The notes under the pieces are model-generated. The model made no database searches, was not told where the DNA came from, and saw nothing but the letters and a program-made list of their open reading frames with translations. Of a stretch of DNA of 64,000 nt, positions 16,039 through 23,665 are shown in pieces. Source of the stretch: Candidatus Kutchimonas denitrificans (GTDB taxonomy: Bacteria > Gemmatimonadota > Gemmatimonadetes > Palauibacterales > KS3-K002); assembly GCA_011774835.1 (NCBI GenBank), contig JAACAK010000120.1, positions 1 through 64,000 on the forward strand, read 5' to 3'. The first letter of the stretch is position 1. Each line of letters starts with the position of its first letter. The position numbers and the translations under genes are program-made.

Positions 16039-17910
16039 ATGGCAGATGCGATAGCTAGCGAGAGGGGCCCGCAACGGGCCCACGCCGAGGGACACGGCGC
16101 GGCGGCTCTCTACACCGATCCGGGCGGGCTCTGGGCGACGATCCGCGGCTGGATCACCACGGTGGACCACAAGCGGATCGGCATCATGTACGCCAGCGCC
16201 GCGCTGTTCTTCCTGCTGGTGGGCGGACTGGAGGCGCTGCTGATCCGGGTGCAGCTGGCCGTGCCCGAGAACGACTTCATCGGCGCCGAGACGTACAACC
16301 AACTGTTCACCATGCATGGCACCACGATGATCTTCCTGGTCGCCATGCCGCTGGCCGTCGCTTTCTTCAACTACATCGTGCCGCTGCAGATCGGCGCGCG
16401 GGACGTGGCTTTCCCGCGTCTGAACGCGCTGTCGTTCTGGGTCTTCCTGTTCGGCGGCCTCTTCCTCAACTCGAGCTGGCTGTTCGGCGCCGCGCCCAAC
16501 ACCAGCTGGGTCGGCTACGCCAACCTGACCTCGGTCCAGTACTCGCCGGGCCTCAACGTCGACTTCTGGGTGATCGGCCTGTCGATCGTCGGGATCAGCT
16601 CGCTGATCGGCGCGATCAACTTCATCACCACGATCATCAACCTCCGCGCCCCCGGGCTGACGCTGATGCGCATGCCGCTGTTCACCTGGATGACCTTCGT
16701 CACCAGCTGGATCCTGGCGACGGCGATCCCGGTCATCGCGGTGGCGCTGATCTTCCTGGCGGCGGACCGCTTCTTCGCCACCAACTTCTTCGTGCCCGGC
16801 GCCGGCGGCGACCCGGTGCTCTGGCAGCATCTGTTCTGGATCTTCGGGCACCCCGAGGTCTACATCCTCATCCTGCCGTCGTTCGGCATCATCTCCGAGG
16901 TCGTGCCCACCTTCTCGCGCAAGCCGCTGTTCGGCTACCCGATCGTGGTCTACGCCGGCATCCTGATCGGCTTCATCGGCTGGGGCGTGTGGAGCCACCA
17001 CATGTTCACCACCGGGCTCGGGCCCATCGCCGACTCGTTCTTCGTGGCCAGCACGATGATCATCGCCATCCCGACCGGCGTGAAGATCTTCAACTGGCTG
17101 GCCACCATGTGGGGCGGCGCGCTCCGCTTCACCACGGCGATGCTGTTCGCCATCGGGCTGGTCGCCATCTTCACCATCGGCGGCCTGTCGGGGATCATGC
17201 ATGCCTCGGCGCCGGTCGACCTGCAGCAGCACGACTCGTACTTCGTCGTCGCCCACTTCCACTACACGATCGTCGGCGGCGCCGTCACCGGTCTGTTCGC
17301 CGGGTTCTACTACTGGTACCCGAAGGTGACCGGCCGCCTGATGAGCGAGACGCTCGGGAAGTGGCACTTCTGGACCTTCATCGTCGGGTTCAACCTGACC
17401 TTCTTCCCCCAGCACTTCGTCGGGCTCTTCGGCATGCCGCGCCGCGTCTTCACCTATCCGGCCGAGCTGGGCCTGGGGGGCTGGAACATGGCCTCGACGA
17501 TCGGAGCGTTCATCTTCGGGGTCAGCACGCTGATCTTCGTCTGGAACCTGATCCGCAGCGCCCGGCGCGGTACGCCGGCGGCGGCGAACCCCTGGGACGC
17601 GCCGACCCTCGAGTGGTCGGTGCCGTCGCCACCGCCGCACTACAACTTCGCCGAGATCCCCGAGGTCGAGAGCCGGGACCCGCTCTGGAAGGGGGCCGCC
17701 GCGGGACCCGACCGGGCCGTGGCGACCGGCGGCGATGAGCCGCACATGCCGTCGCCCTCCGCCTGGCCCATCCTGACGGCGCTGGGGATCAGTTTGACCT
17801 GGATCCTCCTGATGGCCCGGATCTGGTGGGTGCCGCTCATCGGCCTCGCCGTGACGGCGGTCTGCGTCTACTCGTGGGCGTTCCAGCCGGCGTTCCGGGC
17901 CGAGAGTTGA
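16039..17910 (+). CDS. coxA: Cytochrome c oxidase subunit I (caa3-type)
   Basis: This 623-residue catalytic subunit has TMHGTTMIFL, WIFGHPEVYI, SHHMF and HDSYFVVAHFHYT, covering the heme and CuB ligands and the A-type channel Glu. After the core, a linker leads to two extra membrane helices (ALGISLTWILLMARIWWVPL and onward), as in the longer caa3 subunits I. It is followed by eight heptamers (GAGAACA) before coxC. The protein differs clearly from the other subunit I in this window (N-terminus, extra helices), so the two oxidases are not a recent duplication. Confidence 0.97.
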   Translation: MADAIASERGPQRAHAEGHGAAALYTDPGGLWATIRGWITTVDHKRIGIMYASAALFFLLVGGLEALLIRVQLAVPENDFIGAETYNQLFTMHGTTMIFLVAMPLAVAFFNYIVPLQIGARDVAFPRLNALSFWVFLFGGLFLNSSWLFGAAPNTSWVGYANLTSVQYSPGLNVDFWVIGLSIVGISSLIGAINFITTIINLRAPGLTLMRMPLFTWMTFVTSWILATAIPVIAVALIFLAADRFFATNFFVPGAGGDPVLWQHLFWIFGHPEVYILILPSFGIISEVVPTFSRKPLFGYPIVVYAGILIGFIGWGVWSHHMFTTGLGPIADSFFVASTMIIAIPTGVKIFNWLATMWGGALRFTTAMLFAIGLVAIFTIGGLSGIMHASAPVDLQQHDSYFVVAHFHYTIVGGAVTGLFAGFYYWYPKVTGRLMSETLGKWHFWTFIVGFNLTFFPQHFVGLFGMPRRVFTYPAELGLGGWNMASTIGAFIFGVSTLIFVWNLIRSARRGTPAAANPWDAPTLEWSVPSPPPHYNFAEIPEVESRDPLWKGAAAGPDRAVATGGDEPHMPSPSAWPILTALGISLTWILLMARIWWVPLIGLAVTAVCVYSWAFQPAFRAES

Positions 17911-17920
17911 TGTCGGACGA

Positions 17921-17976
17921 GAGAACAGAGAACAGAGAACAGAGAACAGAGAACAGAGAACAGAGAACAGAGAACA
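17921..17976 (+). repeat. Eight perfect GAGAACA heptamers between coxA and coxC
   Basis: The heptamer GAGAACA occurs eight times without a mismatch, starting 10 bases after the coxA stop and ending 18 bases before the coxC start. The G/A-rich strand is the sense strand. Perfect copies suggest recent slippage. It is the only array here lying between co-directional genes of one oxidase operon on the plus strand. Confidence 0.95.
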
Positions 17977-17994
17977 CGGAACAGTTGGAGGAAG

Positions 17995-18576
17995 ATGGAG
18001 ATCGCGCACCACCCACCGACGGCCACGGGGCTCGACAACCGGAAGCTGGGCTTCTGGACCTTCATCGGGTCCGAGACCCTCTTCTTCGGCAGCCTGATCT
18101 CGACCTACATGGTCTACAAGGGCGCCGCGGTCACCGGGCCGTACCCCCACGAGGTCCTGAACATCCCGGTGACCAGCGTCAGCACGTTCGTCTTGCTGAC
18201 CAGCTCGCTGGCGATGGTCCTGGCGCTGAATGCGGTCCAGCGGGGTAGCCGTGCCGGAACGCTCACCTGGCTGCTGGCCACGGCGATCGGCGGCCTCATC
18301 TTTCTCGGCTTCCAGGCCTACGAGTTCACCACGTTCGTCCACGAGGGGCTGACGATCCAGACCAACGTGTTCGGCTCGGCCTTCTACGTGCTGACGGGCT
18401 TCCACGGAGCGCACGTTTCGGTGGGCGTGCTGTGGCTGCTGACCCTGGCGGCCCTGACGGCCATGGGCAAGATCGGTCGCGAGGACTCGCTCAAGGTCGA
18501 GATCGCGGGCCTCTACTGGCACTTCGTGGACGTGGTCTGGATCGTGATCTTCACTCTGATCTATCTGATACCGTGA
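17995..18576 (+). CDS. coxC: Cytochrome c oxidase subunit III (caa3-type)
   Basis: This 193-residue membrane protein has five predicted helices, the short form of subunit III. KLGFWTFIGSETLFFGSL and the C-terminal FHGAHVSVGVLWLL and YWHFVDVVWIVIF are diagnostic. The ATG follows GGAGGAAG, which itself lies directly downstream of the GAGAACA array. It stabilises the catalytic core during turnover. coxD follows after 10 bases. Confidence 0.96.
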   Translation: MEIAHHPPTATGLDNRKLGFWTFIGSETLFFGSLISTYMVYKGAAVTGPYPHEVLNIPVTSVSTFVLLTSSLAMVLALNAVQRGSRAGTLTWLLATAIGGLIFLGFQAYEFTTFVHEGLTIQTNVFGSAFYVLTGFHGAHVSVGVLWLLTLAALTAMGKIGREDSLKVEIAGLYWHFVDVVWIVIFTLIYLIP

Positions 18577-18586
18577 CGGAGGGGGC

Positions 18587-18955
18587 ATGAGCGCGGCAGC
18601 ACAGGACCAGGAAAGCGTCGTCGGAGGCACCGGCTCGACCGACGAGCCGGCCTCGCACCCCACCTGGCGGTTCTACGTCATGATCGGGTTGATCCTGACG
18701 GTGATCACGGCCGCCGAGGTGGCCGTCTTCTATATACCGGCGTTGCGCGGCGTCCTCGTACCCATCCTCCTGGTGCTGTCCGGCGCCAAGTTCGCCCTGG
18801 TCGTCATGTTCTACATGCACCTGCGCTTCGACAGCCCGATCTTCAGCGGCGTCTTCGTCGCGCCGCTCCTCCTAGCGGTGCTAGTCGTCGTCGCGCTCAT
18901 CGTGCTCTTCCACGTCTTGCCGCACGGGATGGGGACGATAAGCGGTAGTGGGTAG
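18587..18955 (+). CDS. coxD: Cytochrome c oxidase subunit IV
   Basis: The 122-residue protein has three membrane helices and the family motif LSGAKFALVVMFYMHLRFD of prokaryotic subunit IV. It completes the caa3 operon. Its last codons (GSG, stop) are encoded by TAGTGGG repeat units, so the array enters the coding region and supplies the stop codon. The convergent ctaG gene ends in the same way. Confidence 0.93.
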   Translation: MSAAAQDQESVVGGTGSTDEPASHPTWRFYVMIGLILTVITAAEVAVFYIPALRGVLVPILLVLSGAKFALVVMFYMHLRFDSPIFSGVFVAPLLLAVLVVVALIVLFHVLPHGMGTISGSG

Positions 18956-19022
18956 TGGGTAGTGGGTGGTGGGAACACGACGGATCACCCACCACCCACT
19001 ACCCACTACCCACTACCCACTA
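18946..19022. repeat. Mirror-image TAGTGGG heptamer arrays between convergent coxD and ctaG
   Basis: On the plus strand, three TAGTGGG units and one TGGTGGG run from 18946 to 18973. After a 14-base loop the exact inverse occupies 18988-19015, with one more unit beyond it to 19022. The result is a perfect 28-bp inverted repeat. The coxD stop lies within the left arm, and the ctaG stop is the last three bases of the right arm. Each G-rich strand carries four GGG runs with 4-base loops, a canonical G-quadruplex motif. It may act as a bidirectional terminator; there is no T-tract. Confidence 0.95.
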
Positions 19023-19819
19023 CCGTAGCTCTCTTCGCTTCGATACCAGCGGAAGAATAGAACCGTGATCGCCGTCCAGAAGATCAGGCCGCCGCCGATC
19101 TTCATCAGCAGTCCGGCGAGCCGCTGGTCATCCCGAACGGAGAGGCCCGAGACCGGCGGCGCCAGCTCGAACGTCGCGTACAGGGGCAGGTTGCTGAACG
19201 TCAGGAAGGCGAAGGCGGGCGTGTTGAGTATGGTGGCCAGGATCAGGTAGCCGATCCGGTACATGTGCGAGAAGCCGGGCCGGCGCGGCACCGGCGCGAC
19301 CAGCGGCCACCAGAGCGCCAGCCCGGCCACGAGCCACGACATATCGAGAACGAACGAGCCCGGCTGCGAGACCATCAGTGCGTCCACCACGGACGGCCAG
19401 TGCGTCGTCAGCAGAACGACGTTGAAGATGGCGAGGGCCACCAGCGGATGGGTGAGAACGCGCAGCGCGCGCATCAGGTTGGGTCGGGCTTCCAGCCTCG
19501 CGTAGGCCTTCGTCGAAACGCCGTACAGCAGCAGCGGCGGCGCCACCAGCGAGATGAGGAGGAACTGCACCATGTGCGCGCTGGCCAGGTAGCCGGCCCC
19601 CAGCGCCCCCACCGGCCAGTCCAGCGCGACCCAGAGTCCCAGCAGGCCGCCGTAGAAGGCGATGCGCCGCAAAGTCCGCGGCCGCTCCGGGTCACGCCCG
19701 GTGCGCCGCTCCAGCAGCCAGTACGCGGCGCCCAGCGCCAGCACGAAGGCCCAAACGCCCGGGTACGGAGTCCAGCTCCACGTCCACGCCGCCGTCTGGG
19801 CCGAGCACCACCACTGCAC
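19013..19819 (-). CDS. ctaG: Cytochrome c oxidase assembly protein CtaG (caa3 family)
   Basis: The 268-residue protein has about seven membrane helices and the caa3_CtaG pattern: YLASAHMVQFLLISLVAPPL early, and THWPSVVDALM, LALWWPLV and YLILATI later. CtaG proteins of this family are needed to form active caa3 oxidase, probably through copper delivery to CuB. It converges on the caa3 operon. The start is GTG at 19819; the last residues (GSG) are encoded by the heptamer array. Confidence 0.9.
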   Translation of the reverse strand: MQWWCSAQTAAWTWSWTPYPGVWAFVLALGAAYWLLERRTGRDPERPRTLRRIAFYGGLLGLWVALDWPVGALGAGYLASAHMVQFLLISLVAPPLLLYGVSTKAYARLEARPNLMRALRVLTHPLVALAIFNVVLLTTHWPSVVDALMVSQPGSFVLDMSWLVAGLALWWPLVAPVPRRPGFSHMYRIGYLILATILNTPAFAFLTFSNLPLYATFELAPPVSGLSVRDDQRLAGLLMKIGGGLIFWTAITVLFFRWYRSEESYGSG

Positions 19820-19850
19820 CGTCTACGCTCCTGGAAACGTCACGGGGTCA

Positions 19851-19898
19851 GCCACCCCCTCCCACCCCCTCCCACCCCCTCCCACCCCCTCCCACCCG
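19851..19898 (-). repeat. Decamer array upstream of ctaG
   Basis: Nearly five copies of CCCACCCCCT (plus-strand reading) lie between the upstream membrane-protein stop and the ctaG start. On the minus, transcribed strand this is a run of GGG and GGGGG tracts, a strong G-quadruplex motif. It starts 25 bases after the upstream stop and ends about 30 bases before the ctaG GTG. Confidence 0.9.
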
Positions 19899-19922
19899 TC
19901 CCGCCCGCCCCGGGCATCCTCG

Positions 19923-20912
19923 TCACACTTTCGGTTCGGCCGGAGACGAGACGTCCGTTTCATCGGTCGAGAACGTCTGCGGGCCCAGCGCCGCTCTGAG
20001 CTTCGGATGCTCGCGCCACAGCACGAAGGCCATCGCCGCAGCCGCCAGCAAGTTCCCGATCCCCACCGACATCCACCCCAGGGCGCCCAGCAGCCATTCC
20101 GCCACCACGGCCAGAAGCCCGAGGAAGAAGGCTTCGAAGGTGACGAACACCAGCAGGCCCAGCAGGATCAGCGGCGGCCGCTGCTCCGCCAGCACCGCGA
20201 CCGTCGCGGCCGCCAGCCCGATGGCGATGAACCCGGCGAAATGGACGATCGTGTAGCCGCCCACCGTCAGCAGGCCGATCTGCACCTCGCTGGCATCGGC
20301 CACGCGCAGGAAGAAGGCGGAGCCCAGCGCGCCGGGCGTGAACAGCATGCGCCCCTGCACCAGGTCGAAGAGGAAGAACCACACGGCGACGACCAGCGCC
20401 CCGACCACGCCCACGATCACGCCCTCCCGCAGAATTCGATTGCCGAGCAGGGTCGCGACCCACTGCGGCGACTGCAATCCCAGACTCGTGTGCAGATACC
20501 CGATAGTTCCCACCCCGGCGAACAGGTTGCCGGCCAGGACCTCGGGCCAGCCCAACCGCTCGACCACGTCGACCCCGGTGAGCACCACTCCGCTGTAGAA
20601 GACCAGGTCGAACAGGATGAACCCGAGCACCAGCCCCAGCAGTATCGGTGGACAGGCTTCCAGCTTCGTGAGCAGCCAGGCCATCGCGACGCCGACGGCT
20701 CCGAAAGCCGCGTAGTGCAGCAACGTGTACAGGACGATGAGCGACAGCGATCGATCGGTCGTTTCCACGCCGGCGAGCACGCCGGCCAGGAACGAGGGCG
20801 TCGCGAATGGTTGACCTCGCAACGTATCGATCAGCAGGAACCATAACGCCAGTATCGTCGCCCCGATCAGGCCGGCGATGATCCCTCGGGACAGGATTCG
20901 CTTGGGTACCAT
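19923..20912 (-). CDS. Multi-pass membrane protein made of two related halves
   Basis: The protein has about eight helices. Each half starts alike: RGIIAGLIGATILALWFLLIDTLRG near residue 9, and REGVIVGVVGALVVAVWFFLFDLVQG near residue 165, so it looks like an internal duplication of a four-helix unit. The upstream neighbour encodes a single unit of the same kind (GLVAGLIAYAAVAVFFLLVNVVAG). I choose the ATG at 20912, which has AAGGAGAA upstream; the track uses TTG three bases earlier. Family and function unknown. It is encoded next to ctaG but separated from it by a G-rich array. Confidence 0.8.
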   Translation of the reverse strand: MVPKRILSRGIIAGLIGATILALWFLLIDTLRGQPFATPSFLAGVLAGVETTDRSLSLIVLYTLLHYAAFGAVGVAMAWLLTKLEACPPILLGLVLGFILFDLVFYSGVVLTGVDVVERLGWPEVLAGNLFAGVGTIGYLHTSLGLQSPQWVATLLGNRILREGVIVGVVGALVVAVWFFLFDLVQGRMLFTPGALGSAFFLRVADASEVQIGLLTVGGYTIVHFAGFIAIGLAAATVAVLAEQRPPLILLGLLVFVTFEAFFLGLLAVVAEWLLGALGWMSVGIGNLLAAAAMAFVLWREHPKLRAALGPQTFSTDETDVSSPAEPKV

Positions 20913-20928
20913 CAAGCTTTCTCCTTTG

Positions 20929-21429
20929 CTAAGTCGCCGACTCCTGCTCCTCCATCAGTTCTCTTACCAGACCGCGATGCTGGTACCACAGGTAACTCAC
21001 CAGCCCCACCACCCAGACCACGTTCGCCACCGCCACCGACCACCACGGGACCAGCCCGGCGATCTCCACGCTCACCGCGCCCACGAACACCAGGCTGAAG
21101 ACGAAACCGGCGATGAAGACGAAGAACACGAAGTACCAGAGCCAATGGTGCCGCTCGGTCTCGAAGAACAGCCACGCCGCGATCGTACCGGCGAGCAGCG
21201 ACACGATCAGGTGCAGGCCGTTATAGGCGAGCACGGGACCGGGCTCGATCGTGATGCGCGTCGGATCCTCGAGGCCGTAGAACAGCGCCTCGCCCAGCGC
21301 CGCGGCGGTATGGAACGGCGAGCGCCCCGCGACCACGTTGACCAGCAAGAAGAAAACCGCCACCGCCGCGTACGCGATCAGCCCCGCGACGAGACCCTGG
21401 GCGAACACCTGCGCTCTCTCGGGTTTCAT
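20929..21429 (-). CDS. Four-helix membrane protein, single-unit relative of the next gene
   Basis: The 166-residue product has four predicted helices. Its first (GLVAGLIAYAAVAVFFLLVNVVAGRSPFHTAAALGEALF) parallels both halves of the downstream 329-residue protein. Sixteen bases separate the two genes, so they form an operon and may assemble together. No known family or catalytic residues are apparent. Confidence 0.78.
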   Translation of the reverse strand: MKPERAQVFAQGLVAGLIAYAAVAVFFLLVNVVAGRSPFHTAAALGEALFYGLEDPTRITIEPGPVLAYNGLHLIVSLLAGTIAAWLFFETERHHWLWYFVFFVFIAGFVFSLVFVGAVSVEIAGLVPWWSVAVANVVWVVGLVSYLWYQHRGLVRELMEEQESAT

Positions 21430-21597
21430 CTCCCGTCCCGTCCTCTGCCGATACTTATCCCGGTTATGGTTACCGGCGTTGCTGTGGCAATGTGAAGTCG
21501 ACGGTCCAAGCTAATAGACGGGGCCGGCAGTTCCAAGCGCACCACACCGCGGACCCGCTTTCGCCCCCTGCAACCGGCCGGTAGCTTTACCCGGCTC

Positions 21598-23577
21598 ATG
21601 CGATCGGACACACCCACCTCCGTCGCCGTCGATACCGGCGGCACCTTTACCGACTTCGTCGTGCTGCGCGACGGTGTCAGGACCGTATACAAGCGTGCCT
21701 CGACCCCGGACGATCCCGCCCGGGCGGTGCTCGATGGGCTGGCCGAGCTGCTGGAGGAGGGCGAGGTCTTCGTTCTGGCGCATGGCTCGACGGTGGCCAC
21801 CAACGCCCTGCTGGAGCGGCGCGGCGCCAGAACGGCCTGGATCACCAACCGGGGATTCGAGGACCTGATCGAGATCGGGCGCCAGGCTCGGCCGTCATCC
21901 CAGCTTTATGCGCTGGTGGCCGAACGGCCGTCTCCGCTGGTCGCCCCCGAGGCCCGCTTCGGCGTCTCCGGACGCATGCTGAAGGACGGGTCCGAGGAGA
22001 GCGGGATCGAGCCGGCGGAGATCGAGGGACTGCTCGACAGGTTGGGCGACTTCGAATCGGTGGCGGTCGGTTTCCTGCACAGCTATGCCAATCCCGAGCA
22101 CGAGGAGGCGCTGGGCGCGGCGCTGGCCGAGCTGGACGTGCCGGTGACGCTCTCGGCCCGGCTGCTCCCCGAGTACCGCGAATACGAGCGCTTCTCTACG
22201 GCGCTGGTCAACGCCTACGTCGCTCCGCTGGTCCAGCGCTACCTGCAGCGGCTCGACGCGGCGGCGGGTGCCGAGCGGGTGCGGATCATGGCGTCGGGCG
22301 GTGGCGCTTTCTCGGTGGAGCGGGCCGCCCGGGAGCCGGTCCACACGGTGCTCTCGGGGCCCGCGGGCGGTGTGGTCGCGGCCCTCGAGGCGACGCGACG
22401 CTCCGGTTTCGATGCGGCGCTCTCGTTCGACATGGGCGGCACCTCCACCGACGTCTCGCTGTGTCCGGGCCGACCGCTGACGACCCGGGAGTACGAGATC
22501 TCCGGCTGCGCGGTGGCGATCCCGGTGATCGACATCCACACCGTGGGTGCCGGCGGCGGCTCCATCGCCCGCCGCGATCCGGGCGGTGCGCTCAAGGTGG
22601 GCCCCGCCAGCGCCGGAGCCGTCCCCGGGCCGATCTGCTACGGCGCGGGTGGGACCGAGCTGACCGTCACCGATGCTCATGTCTGGTTGGGCCGGATCGC
22701 GCCCGACCTGTTCCTGGGAGGCGCTCAGCGCCTGGACCGCGACGCCATCGCGGGGCCGCTCGAGCGCCTGGCGGACGAGCTCGCCGCTTCACCCGAGGAG
22801 ACGGCGGAGGGCGTCCTCGAGGTGGCGGACACGCGGATGGAGGGGGCGTTGCGTCTGATCAGCCTCGAGCGGGGCCATGATCCGGCGGATCTGACGCTGG
22901 TCGCCTTCGGCGGCGCCGCGCCCCTCCACGCCGCCCGCCTGGCCGGACGCCTCGGTGTCTCCCGGGTCCTCGTGCCACCCGATCCGGGCACGCTTTCGGC
23001 CCACGGCATCCTCGTGGCCGACGTCCGTAAGGACACGTCGCGCAGCGTGCTCGCCACCGATTCGGACGCCGACCTGGCGACACTCGAGCCCGTGTTCGAC
23101 GAGCTGGAAGCGCAGGCCCGTGGCGAGCTCGAGCTCGACGGGTTCGCCGGCGACGACGTGGTCATCGACCGCGGGATCGACGCCCGTTATGTCGGACAGA
23201 GCTACGAGCTGGGTGTGCCGGCGACCGCCGACTGGGTCGAGGCCTTCCACTCCGCCCACCAGCAGCGCTTCGGCTTCCGGCGCGACGACGCCCCGGTGGA
23301 GGCTGTGACGGTCAGGGTCACCGCCCGCGCCCCGGTCCGGCGGCCGGCGAAGCCCGAACTGGCCGCCGCCACGGATCCGCCGGAAGTCGCGGGCCCGAGC
23401 CAGGTCTACTTCGACGGCGGCTGGCGACGGGTACCGCTCCATCGGCGCGAGGACCTGCTGGCCGGACACGAGTTAGAGGGGCCGGCCATCGTCGCCGAGT
23501 ACAGCAGCACGACCTGGCTGGCCGTCGGCTGGCGACTGCGAGTGCTGGCCGCCGGCGACCTCCTCCTCAGCCGCTGA
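21598..23577 (+). CDS. hyuA: Hydantoinase/oxoprolinase subunit A-type ATPase
   Basis: HyuA-type proteins use ATP to open hydantoin, 5-oxoproline or related rings, normally with a HyuB partner. Actin-like ATPase motifs are visible: VAVDTGGTFTDFVV at the N-terminus, SGPAGGVVAALEA, SFDMGGTSTDVSL and VGAGGGSIA. At 659 residues it is complete. No hyuB lies on either side, which is unusual; the partner may be elsewhere or the protein may act alone, as in acetophenone-carboxylase-like or unknown enzymes. Substrate cannot be told from sequence. Confidence 0.9.
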   Translation: MRSDTPTSVAVDTGGTFTDFVVLRDGVRTVYKRASTPDDPARAVLDGLAELLEEGEVFVLAHGSTVATNALLERRGARTAWITNRGFEDLIEIGRQARPSSQLYALVAERPSPLVAPEARFGVSGRMLKDGSEESGIEPAEIEGLLDRLGDFESVAVGFLHSYANPEHEEALGAALAELDVPVTLSARLLPEYREYERFSTALVNAYVAPLVQRYLQRLDAAAGAERVRIMASGGGAFSVERAAREPVHTVLSGPAGGVVAALEATRRSGFDAALSFDMGGTSTDVSLCPGRPLTTREYEISGCAVAIPVIDIHTVGAGGGSIARRDPGGALKVGPASAGAVPGPICYGAGGTELTVTDAHVWLGRIAPDLFLGGAQRLDRDAIAGPLERLADELAASPEETAEGVLEVADTRMEGALRLISLERGHDPADLTLVAFGGAAPLHAARLAGRLGVSRVLVPPDPGTLSAHGILVADVRKDTSRSVLATDSDADLATLEPVFDELEAQARGELELDGFAGDDVVIDRGIDARYVGQSYELGVPATADWVEAFHSAHQQRFGFRRDDAPVEAVTVRVTARAPVRRPAKPELAAATDPPEVAGPSQVYFDGGWRRVPLHRREDLLAGHELEGPAIVAEYSSTTWLAVGWRLRVLAAGDLLLSR

Positions 23578-23665
23578 ACCCTAGCGCGAGCCTGCGCCGC
23601 GCGTATATATAGACCGCCGCGGCGGCACGATTCCCGAAAACTGTCAACGTGATCAGCTAGACGAC

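Noticed and set aside
14923-18663. 1246-residue minus-strand ORF across the caa3 operon
   Set aside because: It is antisense to three well-supported oxidase genes and has the Arg/Asp/Gln-rich composition of a high-GC shadow frame.
18946-19022. Tandem arrays considered as CRISPR
   Set aside because: Units are 7-8 bases with no unique spacers, and no cas genes are present.
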